58,875 bases of DNA, from positions 1 to 58,875 of the forward strand of contig JBFHVQ010000008.1 in the NCBI GenBank assembly GCA_041589455.1, in the 5' to 3' direction. How positions within the stretch are numbered: position 1 is the stretch's first letter; every line of letters starts with the position of its first letter. The stretch is from SZUA-229 sp041589455. Lineage in GTDB: Bacteria > Pseudomonadota > Gammaproteobacteria > SZUA-229. The notes below the pieces were generated by a model. It worked only from the letters and a program-made list of their open reading frames with translations. It was not told where the DNA came from and made no database searches. Of the stretch, positions 24,386-33,456 are shown one piece after another. The translations under genes and the position numbers were made by a program.

Positions 24386-24832
24386 ATGAGCCTGAAGCAA
24401 GATCTGACTGATGCCATGAAAGCCGCCATGAAAGGTGGCGACAAAGATCGGCTGGGTGTAATCCGCCTGATCATGGCTGCAATCAAACAGATTGAAGTCG
24501 ATGAGCGCATCGAACTGGATGATGACCGCGTTCTGGCGGTTCTCGACAAGATGGTTAAGCAACGCCGCGAATCCATTAGCCAGTATAAAGATGCCGGTCG
24601 CCAGGACCTCTGGGAAAAGGAAGAATTCGAGATTACCATTCTCAAAGACTTCTTGCCCGAAGAACTGAGCGATGAAGAAATCGAACTGATGATTGCCAAA
24701 GCGGTTGAAGATACCGGCGCCAGCTCCATTAAAGATATGGGCAAGGTTATGGGTATACTTAAACCACAAATGCAGGGCCGTGCTGACATGGGCGCCGTAA
24801 GCGGTAAAATCAAGGCAAAACTTAACGCCTGA
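24386..24832 (+). CDS. yqeY: GatB/YqeY-domain protein
   Basis: A 148-residue protein homologous to the C-terminal domain of the tRNA amidotransferase subunit GatB. Features include LRLIMAAIKQIEVDERIELDD-like helix pairs, the QRRESISQYKDAGRQDL segment and the C-terminal GKVMGILKPQMQGRADM. Its role is not established, though a tRNA-linked one is assumed from the domain. It is 29 bp after rpsU, as in many proteobacteria. Confidence 0.92.
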   Translation: MSLKQDLTDAMKAAMKGGDKDRLGVIRLIMAAIKQIEVDERIELDDDRVLAVLDKMVKQRRESISQYKDAGRQDLWEKEEFEITILKDFLPEELSDEEIELMIAKAVEDTGASSIKDMGKVMGILKPQMQGRADMGAVSGKIKAKLNA

Positions 24833-24840
24833 TATCTTCT

Positions 24841-24921
24841 CTGTTATCTCCGAGCGTTTCTGTCGGAGATCCAGTGCTTTTAAAGTCACTAGATTCCCGA
24901 CAGTCGCGTTCGGGAGTGACC
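24841..24921. repeat. 81-bp composite palindrome (BIME-like)
   Basis: Two related hairpin units in inverted order. Unit 1 has arms ATCTCCGA/TCGGAGAT (24846-24853, 24863-24870); unit 2 has TCCCGA/TCGGGA (24895-24900, 24910-24915). The right half reverse-complemented aligns with the left half along its whole length (shared CTGTCGG, ATC-AGTG, TTT blocks), centred on CTTTTAAAG. This is the form of a bacterial interspersed mosaic element. It fills the yqeY-hemE gap. Confidence 0.75.
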
Positions 24922-24963
24922 AGAAAATAGACTACTATAAGACCTAAAACTCCCAGAGCTGAT

Positions 24964-26028
24964 ATGACTGAGCTTAAAAACGATCGTTTCCTCCGCGCAC
25001 TTCTCAAACAACCTGTCGACCGTACGCCGATCTGGATTATGCGACAGGCGGGACGCTATCTACCTGAATACCGTGCCACCCGCGAGAAAGCCGGCGACTT
25101 TATGAGCCTGTGCATGAACCCGGAGCTGGCCTGCGAAGTCACCCTGCAACCACTGGAGCGATTTGATCTCGATGCTGCCATTCTGTTTTCAGATATTCTG
25201 ACAATTCCAGACGCTATGGGTCTTGGCCTCTACTTTGAAACCGGCGAAGGCCCTCGTTTCAAAAAACCTATTCGCACTGCATCTGATGTAAAGAACCTGC
25301 CGATTCCAGATCCCGAAAACGAACTGAAATATGTAATGGACGCTGTGCGAACCATTCGTCGCGAACTTGACGGACGTGTACCCCTGATTGGTTTTTCCGG
25401 CAGCCCCTGGACTCTGGCGACTTATATGATCGAAGGTGGCAGCAGCAAAACCTTCAGCAAATCCAAAACCATGCTGTTTGACGAGCCGGCACTGGCCCAT
25501 CAGCTACTCGACAAAATTGCCGATTCAGTGATCAGCTACCTTAATGCACAAGTAGCGGCAGGCGCTCAGGCACTGATGATCTTCGACACCTGGGGCGGCA
25601 GCCTGAATCCTCAGATGTACAAACTGTTTTCACTCGATTACATGCAGAAAATTGTCAACAACGTCACCCGTGAAGCAGATGGTCGCAAAGTCCCTGTTAT
25701 CCTGTTCACCAAAGGTGGCGGGCAGTGGCTCAATAGCATGGCGGACACAGGCTGCGATGCACTAGGCCTGGACTGGACCATGAATATCGGTGATGCACGT
25801 GCCGCAGTAGGCGATCGTGTTGCACTTCAGGGCAATATGGACCCCAACACCCTATACGCATCCCCTGATACGATTCGCGAAGAAGCCGCGAAAATTCTTA
25901 AGGACTTTGGTAACGGCAGCGGACATGTGTTCAACCTGGGTCATGGCATTACCCCTGACATTAACCCTGAACATGTGAAAGTACTGGTCGACTCTGTTCA
26001 TGAGCTTAGTGAGCAATACCATAAATAG
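24964..26028 (+). CDS. hemE: uroporphyrinogen decarboxylase
   Basis: Decarboxylates the four acetate side chains of uroporphyrinogen III to give coproporphyrinogen III in haem synthesis. The 354-residue protein has the signature IMRQAGRYLPEYR (N-terminal substrate-binding Arg residues), the second signature GFSGSPWTLATYMIEGG, and the conserved FNLGHGI near the C-terminus. It stands alone between yqeY and galU, with no other hem gene nearby. Confidence 0.97.
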   Translation: MTELKNDRFLRALLKQPVDRTPIWIMRQAGRYLPEYRATREKAGDFMSLCMNPELACEVTLQPLERFDLDAAILFSDILTIPDAMGLGLYFETGEGPRFKKPIRTASDVKNLPIPDPENELKYVMDAVRTIRRELDGRVPLIGFSGSPWTLATYMIEGGSSKTFSKSKTMLFDEPALAHQLLDKIADSVISYLNAQVAAGAQALMIFDTWGGSLNPQMYKLFSLDYMQKIVNNVTREADGRKVPVILFTKGGGQWLNSMADTGCDALGLDWTMNIGDARAAVGDRVALQGNMDPNTLYASPDTIREEAAKILKDFGNGSGHVFNLGHGITPDINPEHVKVLVDSVHELSEQYHK

Positions 26029-26065
26029 CTATTAACTGTAGCACCACCTATCGACTAAATCTCAT

Positions 26066-26088
26066 CGCCTCCCTTCAAACAGGGGGCG
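26066..26088. terminator. hairpin after hemE
   Basis: CGCC-T-CCCT (26066-26074) pairs with AGGG-GGCG (26081-26088), one bulged T, six-base loop, 37 bases after the hemE stop. It is followed by an A-rich, not T-rich, tract, so it may stabilise the transcript end instead of terminating by itself. Confidence 0.45.
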
Positions 26089-26112
26089 AAAAACAACTAA
26101 CCTCGTGTTACT

Positions 26113-26141
26113 TTGACCTCAATGACATTCCTTGTCAGAAT
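26113..26141 (+). promoter_or_regulatory. predicted galU promoter with internal palindrome
   Basis: TTGACC (26113-26118), 17-bp spacer, CAGAAT (26136-26141). Within the spacer lies TGACA-N5-TGTCA (26123-26137), a dyad of operator size overlapping the -10. A second 7-bp dyad GACCCAT/ATGGGTC (26162-26182) lies in the leader, 20 bases before the galU ATG. Confidence 0.5.
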
Positions 26142-26202
26142 ACTCAACAATAATTAAATAAGACCCATAGACTCAATGGGTCACTTCAAAGGACGTCATT
26201 GC

Positions 26203-27036
26203 ATGATAAAAAAGTGTCTTTACCCTGTTGCCGGCTACGGCACCCGTTTCTTACCTGCAACCAAATCTATGCCGAAGGAAATGCTACCCATTGTCGACAA
26301 ACCCCTGATTCAATACGCCGTTGAAGAGGCTATGGATGCAGGCATGACTGAAAATGCATTTGTCACCGGACGTGGCAAGCACGCCATACCCAATCATTTC
26401 GATATCAGCTATGAACTAGAAAGTGAAATTTCAGGCACCGGCAAAGAAGAAAAACTCAAAGATATCCGCAAGCTAATAGCTAACTGCACTTTCACCTACA
26501 CTCGCCAGAACGAAATGAAGGGCCTGGGACACGCCATTCTGACCGGCGAAAACATGATCGGCGATCAGCCATTTGGCGTTATTCTGGCGGATGACCTGTG
26601 TATGCCAGATGAAAATGGCCAGGGCGTTATGGCGCAAATGGTTGATCTTTATAAGCAGTTCCGCTGCAGCATTGTGGCTATTGAAGAAGTCCCCATGGAA
26701 AACATCAGCAGCTACGGCGTCATTGACGGAGAGATGATCAACGACCATATTTTCCGTGTTAAGGACATGGTAGAGAAGCCACCTGCTGACAAAGCCCCCA
26801 GCAATCTCGCCGTTATTGGTCGCTATATCCTGACACCAGATATTTTCGACATTCTTCGTGAGACCCCTCCCGGAGCTAATGGCGAGATACAGTTGACTGA
26901 TGCCATCATGACACAAGCACAGAACGGCTGCGTTATGGCCTATAAATTCAAGGGGCGTCGCTTTGACTGCGGCAGCGTGGAAGGCTTTGTCGAAGCAACC
27001 AACTACTGCTTCGAAAACATCTTTAAGAAAAAATAG
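26203..27036 (+). CDS. galU: UTP-glucose-1-phosphate uridylyltransferase
   Basis: Makes UDP-glucose for polysaccharide and lipopolysaccharide synthesis. The 277-residue protein has the pyrophosphorylase loop AGYGTRFLPATKSMPKEMLP, the VDKPLIQYAVEEA segment, the D-D metal-type motif LADDLC and VEKP. The ATG at 26203 is chosen because AAAGGACG lies upstream at good spacing; a longer frame from 26176 begins with an ATG inside a palindrome. Confidence 0.95.
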   Translation: MIKKCLYPVAGYGTRFLPATKSMPKEMLPIVDKPLIQYAVEEAMDAGMTENAFVTGRGKHAIPNHFDISYELESEISGTGKEEKLKDIRKLIANCTFTYTRQNEMKGLGHAILTGENMIGDQPFGVILADDLCMPDENGQGVMAQMVDLYKQFRCSIVAIEEVPMENISSYGVIDGEMINDHIFRVKDMVEKPPADKAPSNLAVIGRYILTPDIFDILRETPPGANGEIQLTDAIMTQAQNGCVMAYKFKGRRFDCGSVEGFVEATNYCFENIFKKK

Positions 27037-27055
27037 GCACATCCCAGACCTTGCG

Positions 27056-27085
27056 ATTGATTTCTGGCACATGCCAGGAATCAAC
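27056..27085. terminator. hairpin after galU
   Basis: Thirteen-pair stem TTGATTTCTGGCA (27057-27069) / TGCCAGGAATCAA (27072-27084) with one T-G pair and a two-base loop, 20 bases after the galU stop. No T-run follows, so it is either a weak terminator or a transcript-end stabiliser. Confidence 0.5.
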
Positions 27086-27274
27086 CTCAAACGGTAATAC
27101 CACACACCAAGTGGGGCTGTGACAGTATATTACTCACCCCTAATCTTTTTTTTAAATGCCTTTTCCTGTAAAATGTCCGGCCCCTTGTCCGAAGCCCAGA
27201 CCTTTTTTCAGGGCGATTTTCCGGATAGCAAATTTGATGAAATACCAGGCAAGCGCCGGGTATAAGAGGCAGTT

Positions 27275-30200
27275 ATGAGCGGAAATAACAACATCTTCAA
27301 TCAGTACACGCGTCCTAGCAAGCACGGCCTGTATGACCCAGCAAATGAAACCGAAAACTGCGGTGTCGGCTTTGTTGCTCATATTAAAGGCCAGCCCAGC
27401 CACCAGATCGTAGAAGATGCTGACCACATATTACGCCGCATGGTTCACCGCGGTGCCTGTGGCTGCGAAACCAACACCGGTGATGGCGCTGGTATTATGA
27501 CCAGCCTGCCTTATGATTTTCTAAAGCGCGTTGCCAGTGAAGACCTGAGCACCGAACTGCCTGAAAAAGGCCGATATGCCGCAGGTAATGTCTTTTTGCC
27601 GGTTGACGAGACAGAGCGCGCCAACTGTAAAAAGCTGGTCAATGAACTGATCGAGAAATCCGGCCAGAAGCTAATTGGCTGGCGCGAGCTGCCTGTAGAT
27701 CCAATCAAGGCTGACATTGGTCCAACAGCACGCGCCGCCATGCCGCATATGGAACAGCTGTTCGTAGCTGCGGCCGATGGCATTTCGACTGATGACTTTG
27801 AACGCGCACTTTATGTGGTTCGTAAAGAAGCCGGACACACCATTCGTGGCGATGAAAACATAAAACAGCGTGAACTGTTTTATGTTTGCTCACTGTCGAC
27901 AAAAGTTATTGTCTATAAAGGCATGCTTAACCCTGACCAGATGATGCCATTCTACCCTGACCTGGGCGCAGATGATTTTACTGCTCACCTGGCCATGGTG
28001 CACTCCCGTTTTTCAACCAATACCTTCCCATCATGGGATCGCGCACAACCCAAGCGCTTCATGAGCCATAATGGTGAAATCAATACACGCCTGGGTAATG
28101 CCAACTGGATGTCTGCTCGTGAAGGCACCGCTGAAAGCGACCTGTTTGGCGAAGACATCAAGCGCGTACTGCCGGTTATCGAGCCAGACGTATCTGACTC
28201 AGGCAGCTTTGATAACGTACTTGAGTTCCTGCTAATGGGCGGTCGCACACTGCAGGAAGCAGTTATGATGATGGTGCCAGAAGCCTGGCAGAATGATAAT
28301 GCCATGTCGGACGAAAAGCGCGCCTTCTACGAATACCAGTCAGCCCTGATGGAACCCTGGGATGGCCCGGCTTCTATCGTTTTCACCGATGGCCGTTACA
28401 TTGGTGCCACACTGGATCGAAATGGCCTGAGACCAAGCCGTTACTACCTGACCCACGATGACCGTGTCATTATGGCTTCAGAAGTGGGCGTGCTGCCGGT
28501 TGATGCCGAGAACGTCAAACTGAAAGGCCGACTACAGCCAGGTAAAATGTTCCTGATCGACTTTGATCAGGGTCGCATGATCCCCGATGAAGAACTAAAA
28601 CATGAGTTTGCTTCCAAGCAACCTTATCACCAGTGGCTGGCAAACCAGCGCATCCTTTTATCACAGTTAGAACCTGCTCAAGAACCACACGGCTTTAACC
28701 AGGAAGACCTGTTACCGCGTATGCGCTCTTTTGGTTACACAACAGAAACCATGCAATTTATGCTGCTACCTCTGGTTAAAGAAGGCCGTGACCCGGTTGG
28801 CTCAATGGGTAATGATGCCGCACTGGCTTGCATGTCTGACAAGTCGCGCATGATTTATGATTACTTCAAGCAGTTATTTGCTCAGGTAACCAATCCGGCG
28901 ATCGACTCAATCCGTGAAGAAGTGGTCATGTCATTGCAGTGCTATATCGGCCCTGAGAAAAACCTGCTGGACTCCAGTGAGGAACATGCGCATCGTCTGC
29001 TGATCCCACATCCGATTATTACCAATGAAGAACTGGCTGCACTGAAACACATGAATTTCCGTGGCTGGACTACGCAGAGCATCGACATCACTTATGACAT
29101 TGCCGAGGGCGAAGCCGGACTTAGCAAAGCGCTGGATCGCATTTGCGATGAAGCCGTACAGGCAATTAACGATGGCCATAGCCTGGTTATTTTATCCGAT
29201 CGCAATGTTAGCGCTGATCGCGTTCCGGTCAGTGCTTTATTAGCAACCGGCGCAGTTCACCAACACCTGGTTAAGAAACACATGCGCACACGCATCGGCC
29301 TGGTACTGGAATCAGGCGAAGCCCGTGAAGTTCAGCATCATTGTCTACTCACTGGCTACGGCATCGATGCCATCAATCCATACCTCGCTTTCGAAGCATT
29401 ATGGGATGCACAACGCAAGGGACTACTGGATCAGAGCATCTACGATACCGATGAAAAAATTGTTGAAGGCTACCGCAAGTCTGTTGGCAAAGGCATGTTC
29501 AAAGTGTTTGCCAAAATGGGCATATCAACACTGCAATCTTATAAAGCAGCACAGATTTTCGAAGCCGTTGGCCTTGACGAAGACGTTATTGCACGTAGTT
29601 TTGAAGGCACCGCAAGCCGAATTAAAGGTGTTAACTTAACGGTACTGGCACAGGAAGCATTGCGTCGACACGCACTGGGCTACTCAGTGAAAGAATCTAA
29701 AGTCACTGTACTGCCTAACCAGGGCGATATGCACTGGCGTGCCAATGGCGACAAGCACATGTGGAACCCTCTGAGCATTTCAAGCTTGCAACAGGCGGCA
29801 CGTTCTGGCGATAAAAATGCTTACGAGCATTTTTCAAAACTGGCTAACGAAGACACGAAAAAATGTACTTTGCGTGGCATGCTGGAATTCAAAAAAGATA
29901 TTAACCCATCCATTGATATCAGCGAAGTTGAAGACGCAAAACAAATCGTTAAACGTTTTGCAACAGGCGCCATGAGCTTTGGTTCGATTTCTCCAGAGTC
30001 ACATGAGTCACTGGCCATTGCCATGAATCGCATGGGCGGCAAATCGAATACAGGCGAAGGCGGTGAAGATGCTGCACGCTGGACACCCGAAAAAAATGGC
30101 GATTCAAAACGCTCCGCAATCAAACAGGTTGCTTCGGGCCGTTTTGGTGTCACCATTGATTACCTGACCAATGCTGATGAAATTCAGATTAAAGTTTCGC

Positions 30201-31840
30201 AAGGCGCCAAGCCTGGTGAAGGCGGCGAGCTGCCCGGCACAAAAGTAGACGATCTCATCGCACGCTTACGTCACTCTACACCAGGTGTTGGCCTGATTAG
30301 TCCACCACCGCATCACGATATTTATTCGATTGAGGATCTGGCACAGCTAATCCACGACCTGAAAAACGCTAACCGTGAAGCACGCATCTCTGTAAAACTA
30401 GTTGCAGAAAATGGCGTTGGTACGATTGCCTCAGGTGTAACCAAAGCGCATGCCGATCATATCGTTATTGCGGGTCATGATGGCGGCACAGGCGCATCAC
30501 CGATTACCTCTATCAAGCACGCCGGCCTGCCATGGGAGCTGGGCGTTGCAGAAACTCACCAGACACTGGTTATGAACGACCTACGCTCACGTGTCATTAT
30601 TCAAACTGACGGCCAGATGAAAACAGGCCGCGATGTTGCAATTGCTGCATTACTGGGTGCTGAAGAATTTGGCTTTGCTACTGCACCATTAATTACCCTG
30701 GGTTGTGTGATGATGCGTAAGTGTCACCTTAATACCTGCCCTGTTGGTATTGCGACACAGGATAAAGAGCTGCGTAAGAAATTCAAAGGCAAGCCTGAAC
30801 ATGTCGTTAACTACCTGTTTATGGTTGCAGAAGAAATGCGCCAGATAATGGCTGAGCTTGGCTTCCGTACCGTCAATGAAATGATTGGCCGTGTTGACTG
30901 CCTGCAGCAATCGGATACATCTGATCACTGGAAACAGAGTGGCATTGATTTATCGATGCTCTTAACACCAGCTGAAAAACCACATCCAAATGTGGAAGTA
31001 CATCAGACGATTAAACAGGACCATGGACTTGAAGAAGCCCTCGACAACCAGTTAATCGAACTTGCCAAAGATGCACTTGAAAACGGCAACAAGGTCGACA
31101 TCGAACTGCCGGTTATTAATATCAACCGCGTTGTTGGCACCATGCTTTCTAACGAAGTTGCCAAGAAATATGGTTCGGAAATGCTGCCGGATGGCACGAT
31201 TAATATCAAACTTACCGGCTCTGCTGGTCAGTCTCTGGGCGCATTCCTGGCGAAAGGCATTACAATCGAAGTTGAAGGCGATGCCAATGACTATGTCGGC
31301 AAAGGTCTGAGTGGTGGACGTGTTATCGTAGCACCACCTGCAAACAGCTCTTTCGTTGCAGAAGAAAACATTATTGTTGGTAACGTTTGCCTTTACGGTG
31401 CAACTTCAGGCGAAGCCTACTTCCGCGGCATTGCAGCAGAACGCTTCTGCGTACGTAACTCAGGCGCTACCGCCGTTGTTGAAGGTATCGGTGATCACGG
31501 TTGCGAATACATGACTGGTGGACGCGCTGTTGTCCTGGGGCCGGTTGGCCGTAACTTTGCCGCAGGCATGAGTGGCGGTATCGCCTATATCTGGGATCAC
31601 GCAGGTGATCTATCAACACGCTGCAATATGGGCATGGTTGAACTGGAAACGGTTTCAGCGGATGAAGATATTGCTGAGCTGAAAGGCATTATAGAAAACC
31701 ACCTTAAGTACACAGGCTCAGCGGTTGCAGAGCGCTTACTTAAAGACTGGGATGGTGCCCTGAGCCAGTTTGTAAAGGTTATGCCAACCGATTACAAACG
31801 CGTGCTTGAAGAGCAAAAGAAAAAGGCAAATGCTGCTTAA
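27275..31840 (+). CDS. gltB: glutamate synthase (NADPH), large subunit
   Basis: Converts glutamine and 2-oxoglutarate to two glutamates. The 1521-residue protein has a propeptide ending before Cys29 (ENCGVGFVAHIKG), the N-terminal nucleophile of the glutaminase domain. The central domain, the FMN-binding synthase domain (PEKNGDSKRSAIKQVASGRFGV, GGELPGTKV, AGHDGGTGASPI), the [3Fe-4S] cysteines in GCVMMRKCHLNTCPVGI and the C-terminal GXXGXXXG beta-helix follow in order. AGAGGCAG is the ribosome binding site. gltD follows after 164 bp that hold repeats. Confidence 0.97.
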   Translation: MSGNNNIFNQYTRPSKHGLYDPANETENCGVGFVAHIKGQPSHQIVEDADHILRRMVHRGACGCETNTGDGAGIMTSLPYDFLKRVASEDLSTELPEKGRYAAGNVFLPVDETERANCKKLVNELIEKSGQKLIGWRELPVDPIKADIGPTARAAMPHMEQLFVAAADGISTDDFERALYVVRKEAGHTIRGDENIKQRELFYVCSLSTKVIVYKGMLNPDQMMPFYPDLGADDFTAHLAMVHSRFSTNTFPSWDRAQPKRFMSHNGEINTRLGNANWMSAREGTAESDLFGEDIKRVLPVIEPDVSDSGSFDNVLEFLLMGGRTLQEAVMMMVPEAWQNDNAMSDEKRAFYEYQSALMEPWDGPASIVFTDGRYIGATLDRNGLRPSRYYLTHDDRVIMASEVGVLPVDAENVKLKGRLQPGKMFLIDFDQGRMIPDEELKHEFASKQPYHQWLANQRILLSQLEPAQEPHGFNQEDLLPRMRSFGYTTETMQFMLLPLVKEGRDPVGSMGNDAALACMSDKSRMIYDYFKQLFAQVTNPAIDSIREEVVMSLQCYIGPEKNLLDSSEEHAHRLLIPHPIITNEELAALKHMNFRGWTTQSIDITYDIAEGEAGLSKALDRICDEAVQAINDGHSLVILSDRNVSADRVPVSALLATGAVHQHLVKKHMRTRIGLVLESGEAREVQHHCLLTGYGIDAINPYLAFEALWDAQRKGLLDQSIYDTDEKIVEGYRKSVGKGMFKVFAKMGISTLQSYKAAQIFEAVGLDEDVIARSFEGTASRIKGVNLTVLAQEALRRHALGYSVKESKVTVLPNQGDMHWRANGDKHMWNPLSISSLQQAARSGDKNAYEHFSKLANEDTKKCTLRGMLEFKKDINPSIDISEVEDAKQIVKRFATGAMSFGSISPESHESLAIAMNRMGGKSNTGEGGEDAARWTPEKNGDSKRSAIKQVASGRFGVTIDYLTNADEIQIKVSQGAKPGEGGELPGTKVDDLIARLRHSTPGVGLISPPPHHDIYSIEDLAQLIHDLKNANREARISVKLVAENGVGTIASGVTKAHADHIVIAGHDGGTGASPITSIKHAGLPWELGVAETHQTLVMNDLRSRVIIQTDGQMKTGRDVAIAALLGAEEFGFATAPLITLGCVMMRKCHLNTCPVGIATQDKELRKKFKGKPEHVVNYLFMVAEEMRQIMAELGFRTVNEMIGRVDCLQQSDTSDHWKQSGIDLSMLLTPAEKPHPNVEVHQTIKQDHGLEEALDNQLIELAKDALENGNKVDIELPVININRVVGTMLSNEVAKKYGSEMLPDGTINIKLTGSAGQSLGAFLAKGITIEVEGDANDYVGKGLSGGRVIVAPPANSSFVAEENIIVGNVCLYGATSGEAYFRGIAAERFCVRNSGATAVVEGIGDHGCEYMTGGRAVVLGPVGRNFAAGMSGGIAYIWDHAGDLSTRCNMGMVELETVSADEDIAELKGIIENHLKYTGSAVAERLLKDWDGALSQFVKVMPTDYKRVLEEQKKKANAA

Positions 31841-31853
31841 TGATTTAGAAACA

Positions 31854-31881
31854 GTTTATCCGCAAATGAACGCGGATAAAC
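31854..31881. repeat. hairpin containing the CGCAAATGAACG repeat
   Basis: Perfect 10-bp arms GTTTATCCGC (31854-31863) and GCGGATAAAC (31872-31881) with loop AAATGAAC, 14 bases after the gltB stop. The 15-mer TCCGCAAATGAACGC (31859-31873) recurs inverted at 31958-31972, and a 13-base CGTTCATTTGCGG recurs at 33751-33763 before dnaG. Confidence 0.75.
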
Positions 31882-31914
31882 ACTAATTAAATCAATTGCA
31901 TTAAATTAAGATTA

Positions 31915-31933
31915 TGTGCGCCTGTGGCGCACA
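31915..31933. repeat. hairpin in the gltB-gltD gap
   Basis: Perfect 8-bp stem TGTGCGCC (31915-31922) / GGCGCACA (31926-31933) with a three-base loop. It is similar in design to the hairpin at 33561-33589 (both have GTGTG/CACAC-like arms ending in GCC...GGC around a three-base loop). Confidence 0.6.
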
Positions 31934-31957
31934 AGCAAAATAACATTAGCGTTGTTT

Positions 31958-31972
31958 GCGTTCATTTGCGGA
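31958..31972. repeat. inverted copy of the 15-mer repeat
   Basis: GCGTTCATTTGCGGA is the exact reverse complement of 31859-31873. It lies 32 bases before the gltD ATG, so the gltB-gltD leader can fold as a long-range stem enclosing the smaller hairpin at 31915-31933. Confidence 0.7.
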
Positions 31973-32004
31973 CAACAATGCTTTTACGAAAGGTTATTTA
32001 TATA

Positions 32005-33456
32005 ATGGGTAAAGTAACAGGTTTTAAAGAGTTCGAAAGACAGACTGCACCATATCGTGATGCGGGCGAGCGCCTGAAAGACTTCAAAGAAATTTATACC
32101 GAGCATAACGATGAACACTTGAGTACTCAGGGTGCACGTTGTATGGACTGCGGTATTCCTTTCTGCCAATCAGAAACCGGCTGCCCAGTGGATAACCTGA
32201 TTCCAGAATGGAACGACCTGGTTTATAACGGTCGCTGGGAAGATGCAAACGCACGTTTACATCACACTAATAATTTCCCTGAGTTTACTGGCCGCGTCTG
32301 CCCTGCCCCCTGTGAAGGCGCCTGTGTACTGGGTGTTATTGAGCCTGCTGTAACCATTAAAAATATCGAGTGTTCTATTGTTGATCGTGCATTTGATGAG
32401 GGTTGGATTAAAGCAGAAACGCCAGAAACCCGTACCGGTAAAAAAGTTGCTATCGTCGGCTCAGGCCCTGCCGGCTTAGCTGCTGCACAACAGTTAAATC
32501 GTGCTGGTCACTCTGTTACCGTATACGAAAGAGCCGACCGTATAGGCGGACTCCTGATGTACGACATCCCCAACATGAAACTTGAAAAAGCCATCGTTGA
32601 TCGTCGCGTCGATCTAATGCGTGAAGAAGGCGTTAAGTTTGAGACCAATGCCAATGTTGGTGACAATGTAGATGCTAAAGATCTTATGTCTAACAACGAT
32701 GCACTGCTATTGGCTACAGGTTCAACCACACCACGCGATTTACCTATTGAAGGTCGTGATTTAGACGGCATTCATTTCGCTATGGATTTCCTGACTGCGA
32801 ACACTAAGAGCCTGTTAGATTCAAACCTTGAAGACGGTAATTACATTTCAGCTAAAGACAAACATGTAGTTGTGATTGGTGGCGGTGACACTGGTACTGA
32901 TTGTATTGGCACCTCATTGCGTCACGGTTGTAAATCAGTCGTTAACTTTGAGTTAATGCCAGTACCACCGGAAGCTCGCGCAGAAAACAACCCATGGCCT
33001 GCATGGCCACACATTTATCGTGTGGATTACGGTCATCAGGAAGCAGCACATGTACAGGGCGAAGACCCACGTACCTACTGCATTCTTTCAAAAGGTTTCA
33101 GCGGGGCAGATGGCAAAGTAATCAGCGTTACTACCATTGAAGTAGAATGGCAAAGCGATGAAGAAACTGGTCAATGGAAAATGCAGGAAGTCGCCGGTTC
33201 TGAAAAACAATGGCAGGCGGATCTGGTACTGTTAGCAATGGGCTTTACTGGCCCAGAACATTACATCAGCGACGCCCTCGGTATTGAGTATGATCCACGC
33301 AGCAACTACAAAGCAGACTATGGCAACTATGCGACCAATATTAAAGGCGTATATGCTGCAGGTGACTGTCGTCGTGGCCAGTCTCTAGTCGTCTGGGGCA
33401 TCAATGAAGGCCGTGAAGCGGCAGAAGAAATTGATCGCTTTATTATGCAAAGCTAA
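32005..33456 (+). CDS. gltD: glutamate synthase (NADPH), small subunit
   Basis: Supplies electrons from NADPH through FAD and iron-sulfur clusters to GltB. The 483-residue protein begins MGKVTGFKEFERQ and has the N-terminal cluster Cys residues (RCMDCGIPFC, GCPVDNLIPEWN, GRVCPAPCEGAC), the FAD Rossmann motif VAIVGSGPAGLAAAQQ and the NADPH motif VVVIGGGDTGTDC. The longest frame starts at 31924 but would run through the repeats; the ATG at 32005 matches the family start. Confidence 0.96.
   Translation: MGKVTGFKEFERQTAPYRDAGERLKDFKEIYTEHNDEHLSTQGARCMDCGIPFCQSETGCPVDNLIPEWNDLVYNGRWEDANARLHHTNNFPEFTGRVCPAPCEGACVLGVIEPAVTIKNIECSIVDRAFDEGWIKAETPETRTGKKVAIVGSGPAGLAAAQQLNRAGHSVTVYERADRIGGLLMYDIPNMKLEKAIVDRRVDLMREEGVKFETNANVGDNVDAKDLMSNNDALLLATGSTTPRDLPIEGRDLDGIHFAMDFLTANTKSLLDSNLEDGNYISAKDKHVVVIGGGDTGTDCIGTSLRHGCKSVVNFELMPVPPEARAENNPWPAWPHIYRVDYGHQEAAHVQGEDPRTYCILSKGFSGADGKVISVTTIEVEWQSDEETGQWKMQEVAGSEKQWQADLVLLAMGFTGPEHYISDALGIEYDPRSNYKADYGNYATNIKGVYAAGDCRRGQSLVVWGINEGREAAEEIDRFIMQS

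Noticed and set aside
27160..27274. Riboswitch-like leader upstream of gltB
   Set aside because: Some G+C-rich complementary stretches occur (GTCCGG and CCGGAT), but no known motif is matched and the pairing is weak; the -35 partner of the TAAAAT at 27169 is also poor.
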